Translations under genes and position numbers: made by a program
Notes under the pieces: generated by a model
Told to the model about the DNA's origin: nothing
The model's database searches: none
Seen by the model: only the letters and a program-made list of their open reading frames with translations
Part shown: piece after piece, positions 34,207 through 45,639 of the stretch
How positions within the stretch are numbered: position 1 is the stretch's first letter
Layout: each line of letters starts with the position of its first letter
Origin: Ferruginibacter sp.
Lineage (GTDB): Bacteria > Bacteroidota > Bacteroidia > Chitinophagales > Chitinophagaceae
Assembly (NCBI RefSeq): GCF_028288465.1
Contig: NZ_JAQBNR010000016.1
Coordinates: 121,213 to 185,212, forward strand
Direction: 5' to 3'
Length of the DNA: 64,000 nucleotides

Positions 34207-35673
34207 TTATCCGTTTACTTTTTTATTTCGCACTGCAATATAATAAATAGGGATGCCAATGAGTACAATTATCAGCCCCGGCCAGGTAAATGCCGGTTTA
34301 AACGCAATCAGCAAAATACAAAAAGAGATGGCCATTACAATATAGATGGCCGGCAGTATGGGGTAACCAAAGGCCTTATATGGTCTTTCTGCATCGGGCA
34401 TCTTTTTTCTTAAGATAAAGATACCTGCAATGGTGAGTGCATAAAACATTACTACCACAAACGAAATCATGTCCAGCAAGTCACCGTACTTGCCGCTTAA
34501 ACACAGCAGGGCTGCCACCAGGCATTGTATCCACAAGGCAAAACCCGGAACAGCATTTTTATTAAGTGTAGCGGCCTGCTTAAAAAAGAGTCCATCCTTT
34601 GCCATTGTATTGTATACTCTCGCCCCCGCCAATATCAATCCATTATTACACCCAAAGGTTGAAATCATGATCATAACTGCAATCACGTAAGTACCAATAT
34701 TACCCATGATTGCATTACTGGCAGCAACAGCTACCCTGTCTTTATCAGCGTGCGCAATACTATCCATCGGTAAAACTGCCAGGTAAACCAAATTGGCAGA
34801 AACATATAATACAGTAACGATCAGTGTGCCTAAAAATAAACTGAGGCCAATATTTTTTTTGGGATTTTTAATTTCGCCGGCAATGAAAGTTACATTGTTC
34901 CAGGCATCGCTGCTAAATACCGACCCCACCATGGACGCGGCAATACCGCCCAGTAATGCAGTACCGGTAATAGTTGCAACAGAAAAACCTGCACTGGAGT
35001 TACATACATCCAGCAACGAGGTTTTGGTAGCATGCCAGGCATTGGCCCAGTTGGCATGCCATATTGCCGGATTGAAAGCAAGCAGGCCGGCAAGGATCAA
35101 TCCGAAAAGTGATAATAATTTTGCCGAAGTGAAAATATTTTGAATCCATTTACCTCCTTTTACCCCCTTTGTATTGGTATAAGTTAAAAGCATGATCAGC
35201 AGTATTGCTACTATCTGCGCTGCGCTGATGCTGAAAAAAACGGGTGCGTTGCAGGCATCTGTGCCAGTTTGTACCTGGATTATTTTATTGTCTTCGCTTA
35301 AGGCTGGAATAAGATAGGCAGCGAATTTAGAAAAAGCTACCCCAACGGCTGCAATGGTGCCTGTTTGGATCACGGCGAAAAAACTCCAGCCGTATAAAAA
35401 ACCCACCAGCGGGTTATAAGATTCTTTCAGGTACACATACTGACCGCCTGCTTTAGGAAACATAGCACTCAGTTCACCGTAGCTTAATGCTGCTGTAAGC
35501 GTCATAAATCCTGTGATAAGCCATACAGCAATAAGCCATCCGGCACTGCCTATATTTCGTGTAATATCTGCACTTACAATAAAAATACCGGACCCTATCA
35601 TGGAGCCGGCAACAATCATCGTAGCATCAAACAAACTCAGGGTGGGTTTAAACGAAGTTATTTTTTCATCCAT
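34207..35673 (-). CDS. APC-superfamily amino acid permease
   Basis: The 488-aa protein has 12 predicted membrane helices. The N-terminal helix carries MIGSGIFIVSADITRNIGSA, with the broken-helix GSGIF motif of amino acid/polyamine/organocation transporters, and the second helix segment has PKAGGQYVYLKESYNPL. It resembles LAT/YfnA-like antiporters. The substrate is not clear (basic or branched amino acids are common). Inner membrane. The gene stands between DUF4254 and the OmpH-like gene; a terminator at 35697 separates it from the latter. Confidence 0.92.
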   Translation of the reverse strand: MDEKITSFKPTLSLFDATMIVAGSMIGSGIFIVSADITRNIGSAGWLIAVWLITGFMTLTAALSYGELSAMFPKAGGQYVYLKESYNPLVGFLYGWSFFAVIQTGTIAAVGVAFSKFAAYLIPALSEDNKIIQVQTGTDACNAPVFFSISAAQIVAILLIMLLTYTNTKGVKGGKWIQNIFTSAKLLSLFGLILAGLLAFNPAIWHANWANAWHATKTSLLDVCNSSAGFSVATITGTALLGGIAASMVGSVFSSDAWNNVTFIAGEIKNPKKNIGLSLFLGTLIVTVLYVSANLVYLAVLPMDSIAHADKDRVAVAASNAIMGNIGTYVIAVMIMISTFGCNNGLILAGARVYNTMAKDGLFFKQAATLNKNAVPGFALWIQCLVAALLCLSGKYGDLLDMISFVVVMFYALTIAGIFILRKKMPDAERPYKAFGYPILPAIYIVMAISFCILLIAFKPAFTWPGLIIVLIGIPIYYIAVRNKKVNG

Positions 35674-35696
35674 AATAAGCTGGTAAAATCTTGTAT

Positions 35697-35725
35697 AATA
35701 AAAAATCCCGCTACATTGTAACGGG
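35697..35725 (-). terminator. Intrinsic terminator after the OmpH-like gene
   Basis: On the minus strand a stem of CCCGTTA with TAGCGGG (loop CAATG, one G-U) is followed by a T-rich tract. It lies 26 bases past the OmpH-like stop and upstream of the permease gene. Confidence 0.65.
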
Positions 35726-35751
35726 AATGAAGATATATAAATTGATCGGAA

Positions 35752-36402
35752 TTATTGTTTAACCGTTTCCTTCATTTGCTGGTTTAAACCTTTAATTACA
35801 TCATTGGTAATATTTAAGGTTGAATCTTTAAAAAATAAATAATCTAATCCGGTACCAGTTGCTAAAATATAACTGTAGTTTTTTGTTTTGTTATATTCTT
35901 TCATAAAAGCCCTTACCCGGGTTTGCATATCTTCCATAATTTTAGCTCCTTTTTCTGCCAGTCGCTGACCTTTCACCTGGCGGTTATTTTCAATCTCCTG
36001 TTGCTTTTGGCCCAGCTTTGCCTGGAACGCTTCAGCTTCCTGCTGTGTGATGGCATTGCCCTTTTTTAAAAATTCATCTTTTTCTGCTGTCAGAGAGCGG
36101 TAAGCATTTTCGTACTCCTGTGCAATGCTTTTTTGTTCGGCCTCCAGTTCTTTCTTACGCACTTTAATAAACGACACATTATTGTTCAGTGAGTCCAGCT
36201 CTACATAAGCTACCACCGGAATATTGTCACCGCAGCTGTCTTTAACCCAATAGTTGCTGGTGTGTTTTTCAGCCTCGGTAAGGTTGCCCCTATTGCCTGC
36301 AAAATGCAGGTAAAACAGTACCACCACGGCTGCTGTAAGTAAAATGTTTATTGCTAAGGAAAGTTGCTTCATGCGATGGCTTATTTGTGGCAAGTTAACC
36401 AC
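35752..36402 (-). CDS. OmpH/Skp-family periplasmic chaperone-like protein
   Basis: The 216-aa protein has a hydrophobic signal or anchor (LSLAINILLTAAVVVLFYLHF) and a long coiled-coil rich in E/K/Q (about residues 80-170: VRKKELEAEQKSIAQEYENA, AFQAKLGQKQQEIENN), ending with YIL.TGLDYLFF, the closing motif typical of OmpH/Skp. Skp holds unfolded outer-membrane proteins in the periplasm. The first Met gives an odd N-terminus; MKQLSLAINILL at 36372 is a likely alternative start. A promoter must lie upstream of 36402. Confidence 0.85.
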   Translation of the reverse strand: MVNLPQISHRMKQLSLAINILLTAAVVVLFYLHFAGNRGNLTEAEKHTSNYWVKDSCGDNIPVVAYVELDSLNNNVSFIKVRKKELEAEQKSIAQEYENAYRSLTAEKDEFLKKGNAITQQEAEAFQAKLGQKQQEIENNRQVKGQRLAEKGAKIMEDMQTRVRAFMKEYNKTKNYSYILATGTGLDYLFFKDSTLNITNDVIKGLNQQMKETVKQ

Positions 36403-36528
36403 AAACTGAGATTTTTCAATAAACAGGTGTGGAGATTTAGGAAAGGGTTAACAGCGGCATACCAATTGATATTTTAACTTTTATCACACTTATTTTCAAT
36501 ACATTTTTAAACCACTCAACTATTTTTT

Positions 36529-36771
36529 ATGCAAAAGATTAAATGGCCCATTGCGATTGTAACCAGCTATCTGATTATTTACCAGTCTGCGTCACTCCTC
36601 GGCTTTTCTGACAATACAATCGCCGTAATGTACCTGGCCTCTCCTTTCTTATTACTGTGGATGGTATATAAAATCCTAAAAGATGGTACACCATCAGAAC
36701 GGACCTTTGACGAATATTTTTATGATGATTATGATTACAAAAGAAATCATAGTGAAGAAACAACCAGCTGA
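36529..36771 (+). CDS. Small membrane protein, 80 aa
   Basis: Two hydrophobic helices (about residues 5-25 and 32-50) are followed by a charged tail rich in Asp/Tyr (TFDEYFYDDYDYKRNHSEE). The family is unknown, but the layout of a two-helix anchor with an acidic cytoplasmic tail recurs in Bacteroidota genomes. The ATG lies in an AT-rich context. It reads away from the OmpH-like gene, leaving 126 bases for divergent promoters. Confidence 0.6.
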   Translation: MQKIKWPIAIVTSYLIIYQSASLLGFSDNTIAVMYLASPFLLLWMVYKILKDGTPSERTFDEYFYDDYDYKRNHSEETTS

Positions 36772-37097
36772 CTGTTGGAGGGGTATTATCATCTGATATA
36801 GTCCTCTCAATTGCATACTTATGCTGATGCAAGACCTTTTAATTGGTGGTTTTCTTAAGATGGATATTAACGGAAAGATGACCACGGCACAATAACGGCA
36901 ATACAATTGCCTCCATGCGTCCCTCGTCAATGCTATGCTGAAGGTTTGAAGATTTACATGGGGTATTTGGTTGGTACGATAATTCTTTGACAGTTTTTTT
37001 ACTCAACTGCGGTCACCATCAGTAATGTTGCCTCCGTTTTAAATATTTAAACCTAAAAATAAACCGGGCAAGCAATCATCATAGAATTTATAGTTCA
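36772..37097. other. Intergenic stretch without a recognisable gene
   Basis: About 326 bases separate the convergent small membrane gene and the SGNH hydrolase gene. No ORF, tRNA or clear hairpin stands out. Confidence 0.5.
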
Positions 37098-38057
37098 TTA
37101 TTTAATAAAAGCCTTTACTGCATCAGTACTATTACCAGTGCTAAGCTTAAAGAAATATATTCCGGTTGGTAAAGCTGCTATCGGCACAATCATCCTTTCT
37201 GAAGGCTGAGGTAAATACCATTTTTTTTGCTGCATCAATATACCTGCGATATTGTAAATAGTCATCAAAACATTTTGGTTGCCAATTAAGCTAATCTCTG
37301 CTATTAAATTGTCACCGTTATTCTCCCTATATATTTTAGTAATATTTATGAGACTATTTACAGAAGTGGCACGAAAAATATTTCTATCCTTTACTCTCTT
37401 AAAAAGATAATTGTGTCCTGTATCGTTCGGATGCACCAGGCCGCCAAGGCTCCGTCTGTCCTCCCTGAGCATATTCAGGCCATCCCCAGTCACCAAATCA
37501 TCCCAAAAATTTATTGCAAAATTTCCAAACTCGCCAAGGATAGAGTCTTTCATTACCAGCAAGGCCTGACGTTGTGCAATATTATAATCATTCCTTGGCT
37601 GAGTAGTGGTGATATAACATTTTGCGCCAGCGGCTGTGACTGTATTGTACATCAGCCGAAAATTACACATCGTTTCCGTCAATGAAAAACCGGCGCCGAC
37701 ATCATTGCCGGGCAAATTGATGATAACAATATCAGGATGGAAACCCAGGGCTTTGGTTACATCCGCCAATGGATCGGGGGAAGGGCGACCCGCCGGTTGG
37801 GTATAGCCAGCCGGCAATTCCTGGTAAGTGTTATACCCCCCCACTGCGAGATTGTAAAAAACAGTATCTTCTCCATCCGTTTTGTTGATATTATAACTGT
37901 CTTCCAACCTGCCTGCCCAGGACAACTGATAGGTACTTGATCCAAAACCAGCCGCCGTTGAAGAGCCCATGATTACCACCTTTTTTTGTGCAGCTGCAGA
38001 ATACCAGCCACAAAAGGTACCCGCACAAAGAAGCTTAAGAAGAAATTGAATCTTCAT
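37098..38057 (-). CDS. Secreted SGNH/GDSL hydrolase with T9SS C-terminal sorting domain
   Basis: The 319-aa protein has a signal peptide (about residues 1-24), then an SGNH fold: block I GSSTAAGFG (catalytic Ser), glycine block NLAVGGYNT, asparagine block NLPGNDVG and block V HPNDTGH (catalytic Asp/His region). The last 75 residues are a T9SS type A sorting domain (IYNIAGILMQQKKWYLPQPS ... LPTGIYFFKL). It probably acts on acetyl or other ester groups of carbohydrates on the cell surface and is secreted through the type IX system. Confidence 0.88.
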   Translation of the reverse strand: MKIQFLLKLLCAGTFCGWYSAAAQKKVVIMGSSTAAGFGSSTYQLSWAGRLEDSYNINKTDGEDTVFYNLAVGGYNTYQELPAGYTQPAGRPSPDPLADVTKALGFHPDIVIINLPGNDVGAGFSLTETMCNFRLMYNTVTAAGAKCYITTTQPRNDYNIAQRQALLVMKDSILGEFGNFAINFWDDLVTGDGLNMLREDRRSLGGLVHPNDTGHNYLFKRVKDRNIFRATSVNSLINITKIYRENNGDNLIAEISLIGNQNVLMTIYNIAGILMQQKKWYLPQPSERMIVPIAALPTGIYFFKLSTGNSTDAVKAFIK

Positions 38058-38451
38058 AACATTATATAATTTTCCAATAAAAAAATAACAGGAAGGACGC
38101 AGGTGTGATTGGGTAAGATTTCAGACTATGTAAAGATATGTCATTTGACTGAAATGGGCAAAATGATGAGTACCGGGTACATCGCATGGATCACTTCCGG
38201 CTTTTCCGGCATGCTTTCCACTACTAGATTAAGCGGCATCAGGAAAACATTGCGTGCACAAGGAGTACTTAGTATTTTTATTTAAAGCTCCTTCTATCAT
38301 CCCCGTAAAGTTAGAAGCAATTCTGCCGCTGCTGGTGTTGGTGTCCGGAAACGAAGATTCACCTGGTTGTTACTCCGCGGCCGTTCCAGCGCTGTGAGGG
38401 ATCTGCCATTGTAAATTCAATTACCCTCTCCATATATTAAATCAACCGAAT
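38058..38451. other. Intergenic stretch with a doubtful 43-codon ORF
   Basis: Nearly 400 bases hold no recognisable gene. A plus-strand ORF from 38154 to 38285 (MGKMMSTGYIAWITSGFSGM...) has no family resemblance and no visible leader, so I leave it uncalled. Confidence 0.45.
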
Positions 38452-38481
38452 AAAAAAGACCGCAACTTAATCGCTGCGGTC
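38452..38481 (-). terminator. Intrinsic terminator after dnaK
   Basis: GACCGCA and TGCGGTC pair around a 10-base loop, and the minus strand continues with six T. It lies 25 bases after the dnaK stop codon. Confidence 0.8.
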
Positions 38482-38505
38482 TTCCTTTTTATTTTCATCA
38501 CAACA

Positions 38506-40422
38506 CTACTTCACTTCTTCAAACTCAGCATCTGTAACGTTTTCTGCATTGGCATTACCATCTCCCGCGGCCTGCTCTCCGCCGGCATTACCCTGTGGTT
38601 GTTGCGCACCTGCGTTATCCTGGGTTGCCTTGTACATTTCCTCACTGGCTGCTGTCCATGCTGCGTTCATTTCTGCTACGGCCGAATCAATTTGTGACAG
38701 GTCCTGTACCTTATGAGCTTCCTTTAATTTAGTAAGGGCGGCTTCTATCGGTGCTTTTTTACCACTGCTGATTTTATCGCCATATTCCTTCAATTGCTTT
38801 TCGGTCTGGAATATTAAACTATCAGCCTGGTTAATTTTTTCAATCTTTTCTTTTTCAGCTTTATCAGTCGCTTCATTTGCCTTAGCTTCATTCTTCATCT
38901 TTTCGATTTCTTCTTTGCTTAAGCCACTGCCTGCTTCAATCCGTATATTATGACTTTTACCTGTGCCTTTATCTTTTGCAGTAACATGTAAAATACCGTT
39001 TGCATCAATATCAAAAGTTACTTCTACCTGTGGTACACCACGGGGTGCGGGAGGTATATCGGTTAAATTAAATTTACCCAAACTCTTGTTCTGATTGGCT
39101 AAAGGCCTTTCCCCCTGCAATACATGAATTTCAACACCGGGCTGGTTATCGCTTGCGGTACTGAATGTTTCAGATTTTTTTGTTGGGATTGTGGTGTTGC
39201 TTTCAATCAACCTTGTCATAACGCCACCCATTGTTTCAATACCAAGACTTAATGGCGTAACGTCTAATAACAAAACATCCTTTACATCGCCTGATAAAAC
39301 ACCACCTTGTATTGAAGCTCCGATTGCAACTACTTCATCCGGGTTAACACTACGGTTGGCTTTTCTGCCAAAGAATTTTTCTACAATTTCCTGCACTTTT
39401 GGAATACGAGTGCTACCACCTACCAAAATAACTTCGTTGATATCGTTGATTGTTAAACCAGCATCCTTCAGTGCAAGCTCACAAGGTTTTAAACATCTTG
39501 AAAACAGTTCATCGGACAATTTTTCAAATTGTGCACGGGTAAACTTTTTAACCAAATGCTTTGGCACACCGTCAACAGCGGTAACATAAGGCAGGTTTAT
39601 TTCTGTTTCAGAAGAAGAAGATAATTCCACTTTAGCCTTTTCTGCAGCTTCTTTTAAACGCTGCCAAGCCATTGGATCCTTACGCAGGTCGATGGCTTCA
39701 TCTTTCTTAAATTCTTCAGCCAACCAATCCATGATCACTTTATCAAAATCATCACCACCTAAATGCGTATCACCATTGGTGCTTTTTACTTCAAAAACGC
39801 CTTCGCCCAATTCCAGGATGGAGATATCAAATGTACCACCACCTAAGTCGAACACGGCAATCTTTTGATCCTGGTGCTTTTTATCCAAACCATAAGCCAG
39901 TGCAGCTGCGGTAGGTTCATTGATAATTCTGCGTACGTTTAAGCCCGCAATTTCACCGGCTTCTTTTGTTGCCTGGCGTTGTGCATCATTAAAATATGCC
40001 GGAACAGTAATAACGGCTTCAGTAACTTCTGAACCAAGATAATCTTCTGCAGTTTTTTTCATTTTCTGCAAAATCATGGCACTTATTTCCTGCGGCGTGT
40101 ACATCCTGCCATCTATGTCTATACGAACTGTATCATTGTCACCTTTTACCACTTTGTAACTACTATGGCTGATATCACTTGTAACTTCATTCCATTTGTG
40201 ACCCATGTAACGTTTCACGCTCATGATCGTATTGTGCGGATTGGTAATGGCCTGGCGCTTTGCAGGATCCCCTACTTTACGCTCGCCATTTTTAAGAAAA
40301 GCCACAATAGAAGGTGTGGTGCGGCGACCTTCATCGTTCGCAATTACTACAGGTTCGCTGCCCTCCATTACGGAAACACAACTGTTCGTAGTTCCTAAAT
40401 CTATTCCTATTATCTTACCCAT
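38506..40422 (-). CDS. dnaK: Chaperone protein DnaK (Hsp70)
   Basis: The 638-aa protein starts [20 protein letters not shown]. The N-terminal ATPase domain (about 1-385) has the phosphate-1 motif GIDLGTTNS, a [17 protein letters not shown] segment and phosphate-2 motif [12 protein letters not shown]. The linker [13 protein letters not shown] leads to the substrate-binding domain and the C-terminal lid; the tail ends [11 protein letters not shown]. It binds exposed hydrophobic peptides with help from DnaJ and GrpE, which are not in this window. The 3' end has a clear terminator. The protein is highly conserved and intact. Confidence 0.98.
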   Translation of the reverse strand: MGKIIGIDLGTTNSCVSVMEGSEPVVIANDEGRRTTPSIVAFLKNGERKVGDPAKRQAITNPHNTIMSVKRYMGHKWNEVTSDISHSSYKVVKGDNDTVRIDIDGRMYTPQEISAMILQKMKKTAEDYLGSEVTEAVITVPAYFNDAQRQATKEAGEIAGLNVRRIINEPTAAALAYGLDKKHQDQKIAVFDLGGGTFDISILELGEGVFEVKSTNGDTHLGGDDFDKVIMDWLAEEFKKDEAIDLRKDPMAWQRLKEAAEKAKVELSSSSETEINLPYVTAVDGVPKHLVKKFTRAQFEKLSDELFSRCLKPCELALKDAGLTINDINEVILVGGSTRIPKVQEIVEKFFGRKANRSVNPDEVVAIGASIQGGVLSGDVKDVLLLDVTPLSLGIETMGGVMTRLIESNTTIPTKKSETFSTASDNQPGVEIHVLQGERPLANQNKSLGKFNLTDIPPAPRGVPQVEVTFDIDANGILHVTAKDKGTGKSHNIRIEAGSGLSKEEIEKMKNEAKANEATDKAEKEKIEKINQADSLIFQTEKQLKEYGDKISSGKKAPIEAALTKLKEAHKVQDLSQIDSAVAEMNAAWTAASEEMYKATQDNAGAQQPQGNAGGEQAAGDGNANAENVTDAEFEEVK

Positions 40423-40580
40423 GATTGATTATTTTTTTGTTTCAAGGTAGATGTTCAATGATTATGCCATAAGGTTTTGGATGAAAAAATGGCAGTACTT
40501 CTTGCTGGTTTTGGTGAAGGGTTAATAATTACATGTCAACCATGTAAAAATTGCGGGGGAATCAGGCGTTTTCGATGACG

Positions 40581-41081
40581 TTAGTTATTGTCAATCTGCG
40601 GCGGTATTTCTCCTTTAACTTTAAAAGTAAAGTATTGCTGCATAAAAAAACTGATGGTTACCACTATAGCGGTGGCTATTACCTGGGCTAGCACAGGATA
40701 TAAATGGAGGTAAAGTACAAGGCCATTCAACACTACATAATTGATGCAAAGGCTGGAGATGGAGGCAAGAAAATAACGGAATAATTGTATGTGTCCCTTA
40801 AGGTTTGAGGAAGTGAAGACAACATATTTGTTGAGCAGAAAGCCTATTATAAAAACTACTGTAGAGGAGCAAAACAAGGAAAAGCTATAGGATTTGAAAG
40901 CAATAAAGCCGAAATTCACCTCCTGCTGTTTGGCAATAAAATGAAATACGCCTGTAAAAACTAAGAACCCCAGTACCATATTTCCGCCGCCACAAGCTGC
41001 ATATCGAAAAGTTTGCCTTGGCATAATTCTACTGAACGGCGGATAAAATACATCAATCAGTGCGAAAATAACATCCCTCAT
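40581..41081 (-). CDS. GtrA family membrane protein
   Basis: The 166-aa protein has four transmembrane helices with the GtrA pattern: FRYAACGGGNMVLGFLVFTG, the middle FLLNKYVVFTSSNLKG region and the closing VTISFFMQQYFTFK. GtrA proteins are small flippase-like proteins that help move polyprenyl-linked glucose across the membrane or work with polysaccharide export. Inner membrane. No bactoprenol glucosyltransferase is adjacent; dnaK follows on the same strand after about 160 bases. Confidence 0.87.
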   Translation of the reverse strand: MRDVIFALIDVFYPPFSRIMPRQTFRYAACGGGNMVLGFLVFTGVFHFIAKQQEVNFGFIAFKSYSFSLFCSSTVVFIIGFLLNKYVVFTSSNLKGHIQLFRYFLASISSLCINYVVLNGLVLYLHLYPVLAQVIATAIVVTISFFMQQYFTFKVKGEIPPQIDNN

Positions 41082-41131
41082 AAAAATATAATCGCCGCGA
41101 AGATAATTATTTTGAGTAGTATCCGTAATGC

Positions 41132-41162
41132 AAACAGTTCTGCCATTGGGGCAGAACTGTTT
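41132..41162 (-). terminator. Perfect 13-bp hairpin after the beta-barrel gene
   Basis: AAACAGTTCTGCC pairs perfectly with its complement around the loop ATTGG. Its position 22 bases past the stop of the 41184-41669 gene suggests a terminator, though the T-run on the minus strand is short. Confidence 0.55.
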
Positions 41163-41183
41163 AATAAATAAAAATTAATTAAT

Positions 41184-41669
41184 TTAAAATGTGTACCTGA
41201 TGGCAAACCCGCCCCAGTTTCCACTAAAGCCGTTGCCATAATTGTTGCCAAACTCAAATGACGGCTGCCAGTCGAGCGACAAATTGATAGGTGCTCCTCC
41301 AATCTTATAATCAAGCCCTAAAACACCATCAACGCCGATAGAAGAACCACCGCCATATTTGGTATTGTAAAAACCAACGTGCGCTCCCGGACCGATATAC
41401 CATTTCAAACCATCTGCCCCATTGATATTGCCGTGAATTTCATACAGCCCGGTGATTCTTGCACCCCTGTTCCAGAAATATGCCAGGCCTTCCAGTGCAG
41501 TATTGTCATTTACGAAATGTTTGATGGTTAAAGCGCCGGGGTAAAATTTAACGCCAACAGCAGTCGTATAACTATCGGATGTGTTATAATCAGTATGACC
41601 ACCTCTTTGAGCGAAGGCTGTTGCAGAAACAAGCAGCATAACAACTGCACTTAAAATAATTTTTCTCAT
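41184..41669 (-). CDS. Small outer-membrane beta-barrel-like protein
   Basis: I choose the ATG at 41669, which starts the signal peptide MRKIILSAVVMLLVSATAFA; a longer in-frame start at 41708 adds residues without a signal. The 161-aa mature-like chain has alternating polar-hydrophobic strands, such as YTTAVGVKFYPGALTIKHF, LKWYIGPGAHVGFY and DGVLGLDYKIGG, and ends in YTF, a terminal aromatic residue typical of barrels. The pattern agrees with small OmpA/OmpX-like or transporter-like barrels. Function unknown. Confidence 0.75.
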   Translation of the reverse strand: MRKIILSAVVMLLVSATAFAQRGGHTDYNTSDSYTTAVGVKFYPGALTIKHFVNDNTALEGLAYFWNRGARITGLYEIHGNINGADGLKWYIGPGAHVGFYNTKYGGGSSIGVDGVLGLDYKIGGAPINLSLDWQPSFEFGNNYGNGFSGNWGGFAIRYTF

Positions 41670-41771
41670 GTATTTAATTTGGGTTTTTGAATGTTTTGTA
41701 AAAATCATGCCAGATCATACGATTGAAACATCTTAATTATCTCAATATCAGGAGACTGGCAAATATTTGTG

Positions 41772-43583
<1,812 letters not shown>

Positions 43584-43647
43584 TCAGCATCGCTGCTGAT
43601 TACCAGCGTAACAACCACAACATCAAAACCATCTAACCTCATTTCAT

Positions 43648-43655
43648 TATTTTTG
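43648..43655 (+). promoter_or_regulatory. Bacteroidota-type -7 element (TATTTTTG)
   Basis: TATTTTTG matches TAnnTTTG but lies only 4 bases before the argS ATG, implying a leaderless or nearly leaderless transcript if used. Confidence 0.3.
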
Positions 43656-43659
43656 CAGC

Positions 43660-45558
43660 ATGTCAATTGTAAACACCATCAAATCGCATGTAACGGCCGC
43701 ATTGTCTGCCCTATACAATCATCCCTATACAGAAAAAGATTTTCAAATCAACCAAACCAAACCTGAGTTTGAAGGAGATTATACCATTGTAATGTTTTCG
43801 CTGGTGAAGTCGCTGAAAACTTCACCGGAAGTAATCGGTGATGCATTGGGGGGCTATCTTGTTCAGCATCACCCCGATTTATTTTCTGATTTTAATATCA
43901 TCAAAGGCTTTTTAAACCTTTCCATTCCGGATACTTTCTGGAGCAATCTGCTGCAGGAAAATTATAGCAATGCTGCTTACGGACATAAAGAAAAAAATGG
44001 CAAAAAGGTTATGGTGGAATACTCCTCCCCTAACACCAACAAGCCGTTGCACTTAGGCCATTTAAGAAATAATTTTTTAGGATGGAGCGTGGCAGAGATT
44101 TACAAAGCAAGCGGATACGACGTTATTAAAAGCTGCATTGTAAACGATCGTGGCATCCACATTTGCAAAAGCATGATTGCCTGGCAGAAGTACGCCAATG
44201 GCGCTACACCGCAATCTACCGGCATCAAAGGCGATCATTTGGTGGGTGATTATTATGTGCGTTTTGAAAATGACTTAAAAGCCGAAAGCCAGATTTTAAT
44301 CAACAAAATTAACCTGGCCGACCTGACCGATTTTAGCGGACCAGCGCTGGAAAAACTGGATAAATTACTCATCGCTTTAACCAAACTGGATGAAATAAAA
44401 GATGAAGAAAAAATCGACAAACTGCATGACGAAATAAAAGAACTGGCAAGGAACAATACCAAAGTCATTGCCGAAGCCAAACAAATGCTGCTGGACTGGG
44501 AAGAAGGTAAACCCGAAGTAATTGACCTGTGGAAAAAAATGAATGGCTGGGTGTATGAAGGCTTTGACATTACCTACAAGCGCATTGGCAGCGACTTTGA
44601 TAAGATCTATTATGAAAGTAACACCTACCTGCTGGGCAAATCCATTGTGCAGCAGGGCCTGGATAAAAACGTATTTTTTAAAAAAGAAGATGGCAGCATC
44701 TGGATAGATTTAACAGCCGACGGGCTTGATGAAAAACTGGTACAACGCAAAGACGGCACATCCGTTTACATTACCCAGGACATTGGTTTAGCTCTTCAAA
44801 AATATGAAGAATTTAAGATTGACAGCAGCATTTATGTAATCGGCAACGAGCAAAACTACCACATGAAAGTATTGCAGCTGATCTGCAAAAAACTGGGCAT
44901 GCCCAACGCCGCAAATATTTTGCACCTAAGTTACGGCATGGTAGAATTAACCACCGGCAAAATGAAAAGCCGTGAAGGAACAGTGGTAGATGCCGATGAC
45001 CTGGTTGATGAAATGATCGCCACTTCGCAGCGCCTTACTGAAGAACTCGGCAAAGTAAAAGACTTTACCGAAGCCGAGCTGAGAGACCTTTATGAAACCA
45101 TTGGCCTGGGCGCTATGAAATTTTATTTGTTGCGGGTAGACCCTAAAAAAACAATGGTATTCAATCCTGAAGAGAGCATCGATTTTCATGGATTTACGGG
45201 ACCTTTTGTACAATACACGCATGCAAGAATTAAAAGCATTTTACGCAAGGAACCAATCATCAGCCAGGAGCCAATAGAAGCAACTGACCTGCTTAAACTG
45301 GAGAAAGAAGTAATTGTATTGCTGGAGCAATATCCTGATGCAATTGAGCAAGCTTGTACAGAACACAACCCCTCTGCAATTGCGATGTACGTTTTCAACC
45401 TGGCAAAAACATTCAATTCATTTTATGTAGAGCACTCCATCGCCAATGCAGAAAGCGATGAAAAGAAACAACTGCGTTTACAGCTCGCCGTTATGACAGC
45501 CAATGTATTAAAAAGCGGTATGGAGTTAATGGGAATAAAAGTGCCGGAAAGAATGTAG
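43660..45558 (+). CDS. argS: Arginyl-tRNA synthetase
   Basis: The 632-aa enzyme has an N-terminal additional domain, the HIGH-type motif HLGHLRN at about residues 131-137, and a degenerate KMSKS region KMKSREG at about residue 433, as usual for ArgRS. The DALR anticodon-binding domain makes up the last 150 residues (NLAKTFNSFYVEHSI). It charges tRNA-Arg with arginine using ATP. Between residues about 195 and 285 lies a Lys/Glu/Asp-rich helical insertion that I do not know from other ArgRS; the rest matches closely. The ATG at 43660 has a -7-like element just upstream. Confidence 0.96.
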   Translation: MSIVNTIKSHVTAALSALYNHPYTEKDFQINQTKPEFEGDYTIVMFSLVKSLKTSPEVIGDALGGYLVQHHPDLFSDFNIIKGFLNLSIPDTFWSNLLQENYSNAAYGHKEKNGKKVMVEYSSPNTNKPLHLGHLRNNFLGWSVAEIYKASGYDVIKSCIVNDRGIHICKSMIAWQKYANGATPQSTGIKGDHLVGDYYVRFENDLKAESQILINKINLADLTDFSGPALEKLDKLLIALTKLDEIKDEEKIDKLHDEIKELARNNTKVIAEAKQMLLDWEEGKPEVIDLWKKMNGWVYEGFDITYKRIGSDFDKIYYESNTYLLGKSIVQQGLDKNVFFKKEDGSIWIDLTADGLDEKLVQRKDGTSVYITQDIGLALQKYEEFKIDSSIYVIGNEQNYHMKVLQLICKKLGMPNAANILHLSYGMVELTTGKMKSREGTVVDADDLVDEMIATSQRLTEELGKVKDFTEAELRDLYETIGLGAMKFYLLRVDPKKTMVFNPEESIDFHGFTGPFVQYTHARIKSILRKEPIISQEPIEATDLLKLEKEVIVLLEQYPDAIEQACTEHNPSAIAMYVFNLAKTFNSFYVEHSIANAESDEKKQLRLQLAVMTANVLKSGMELMGIKVPERM

Positions 45559-45565
45559 GATAGGC

Positions 45566-45625
45566 ACGCTGATCAGACGGACAAATACGGATAAATCGGA
45601 TAAAAAAATCCGTTTAAATCAGCGT
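45566..45625. terminator. Hairpin region between convergent argS and RmlD-like genes
   Basis: ACGCTGAT at 45566 pairs with ATCAGCGT at 45618, and inside it CGGAT pairs with ATCCG around six A. It probably terminates both convergent transcripts, although it does not show a long T-run. Confidence 0.45.
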
Positions 45626-45639
45626 CATCAACGTTTCTA

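Noticed and set aside
38154..38285. Plus-strand 43-codon ORF in the gap before dnaK's 3' end
   Set aside because: No conserved pattern, no leader, no terminator; too little to call a gene.
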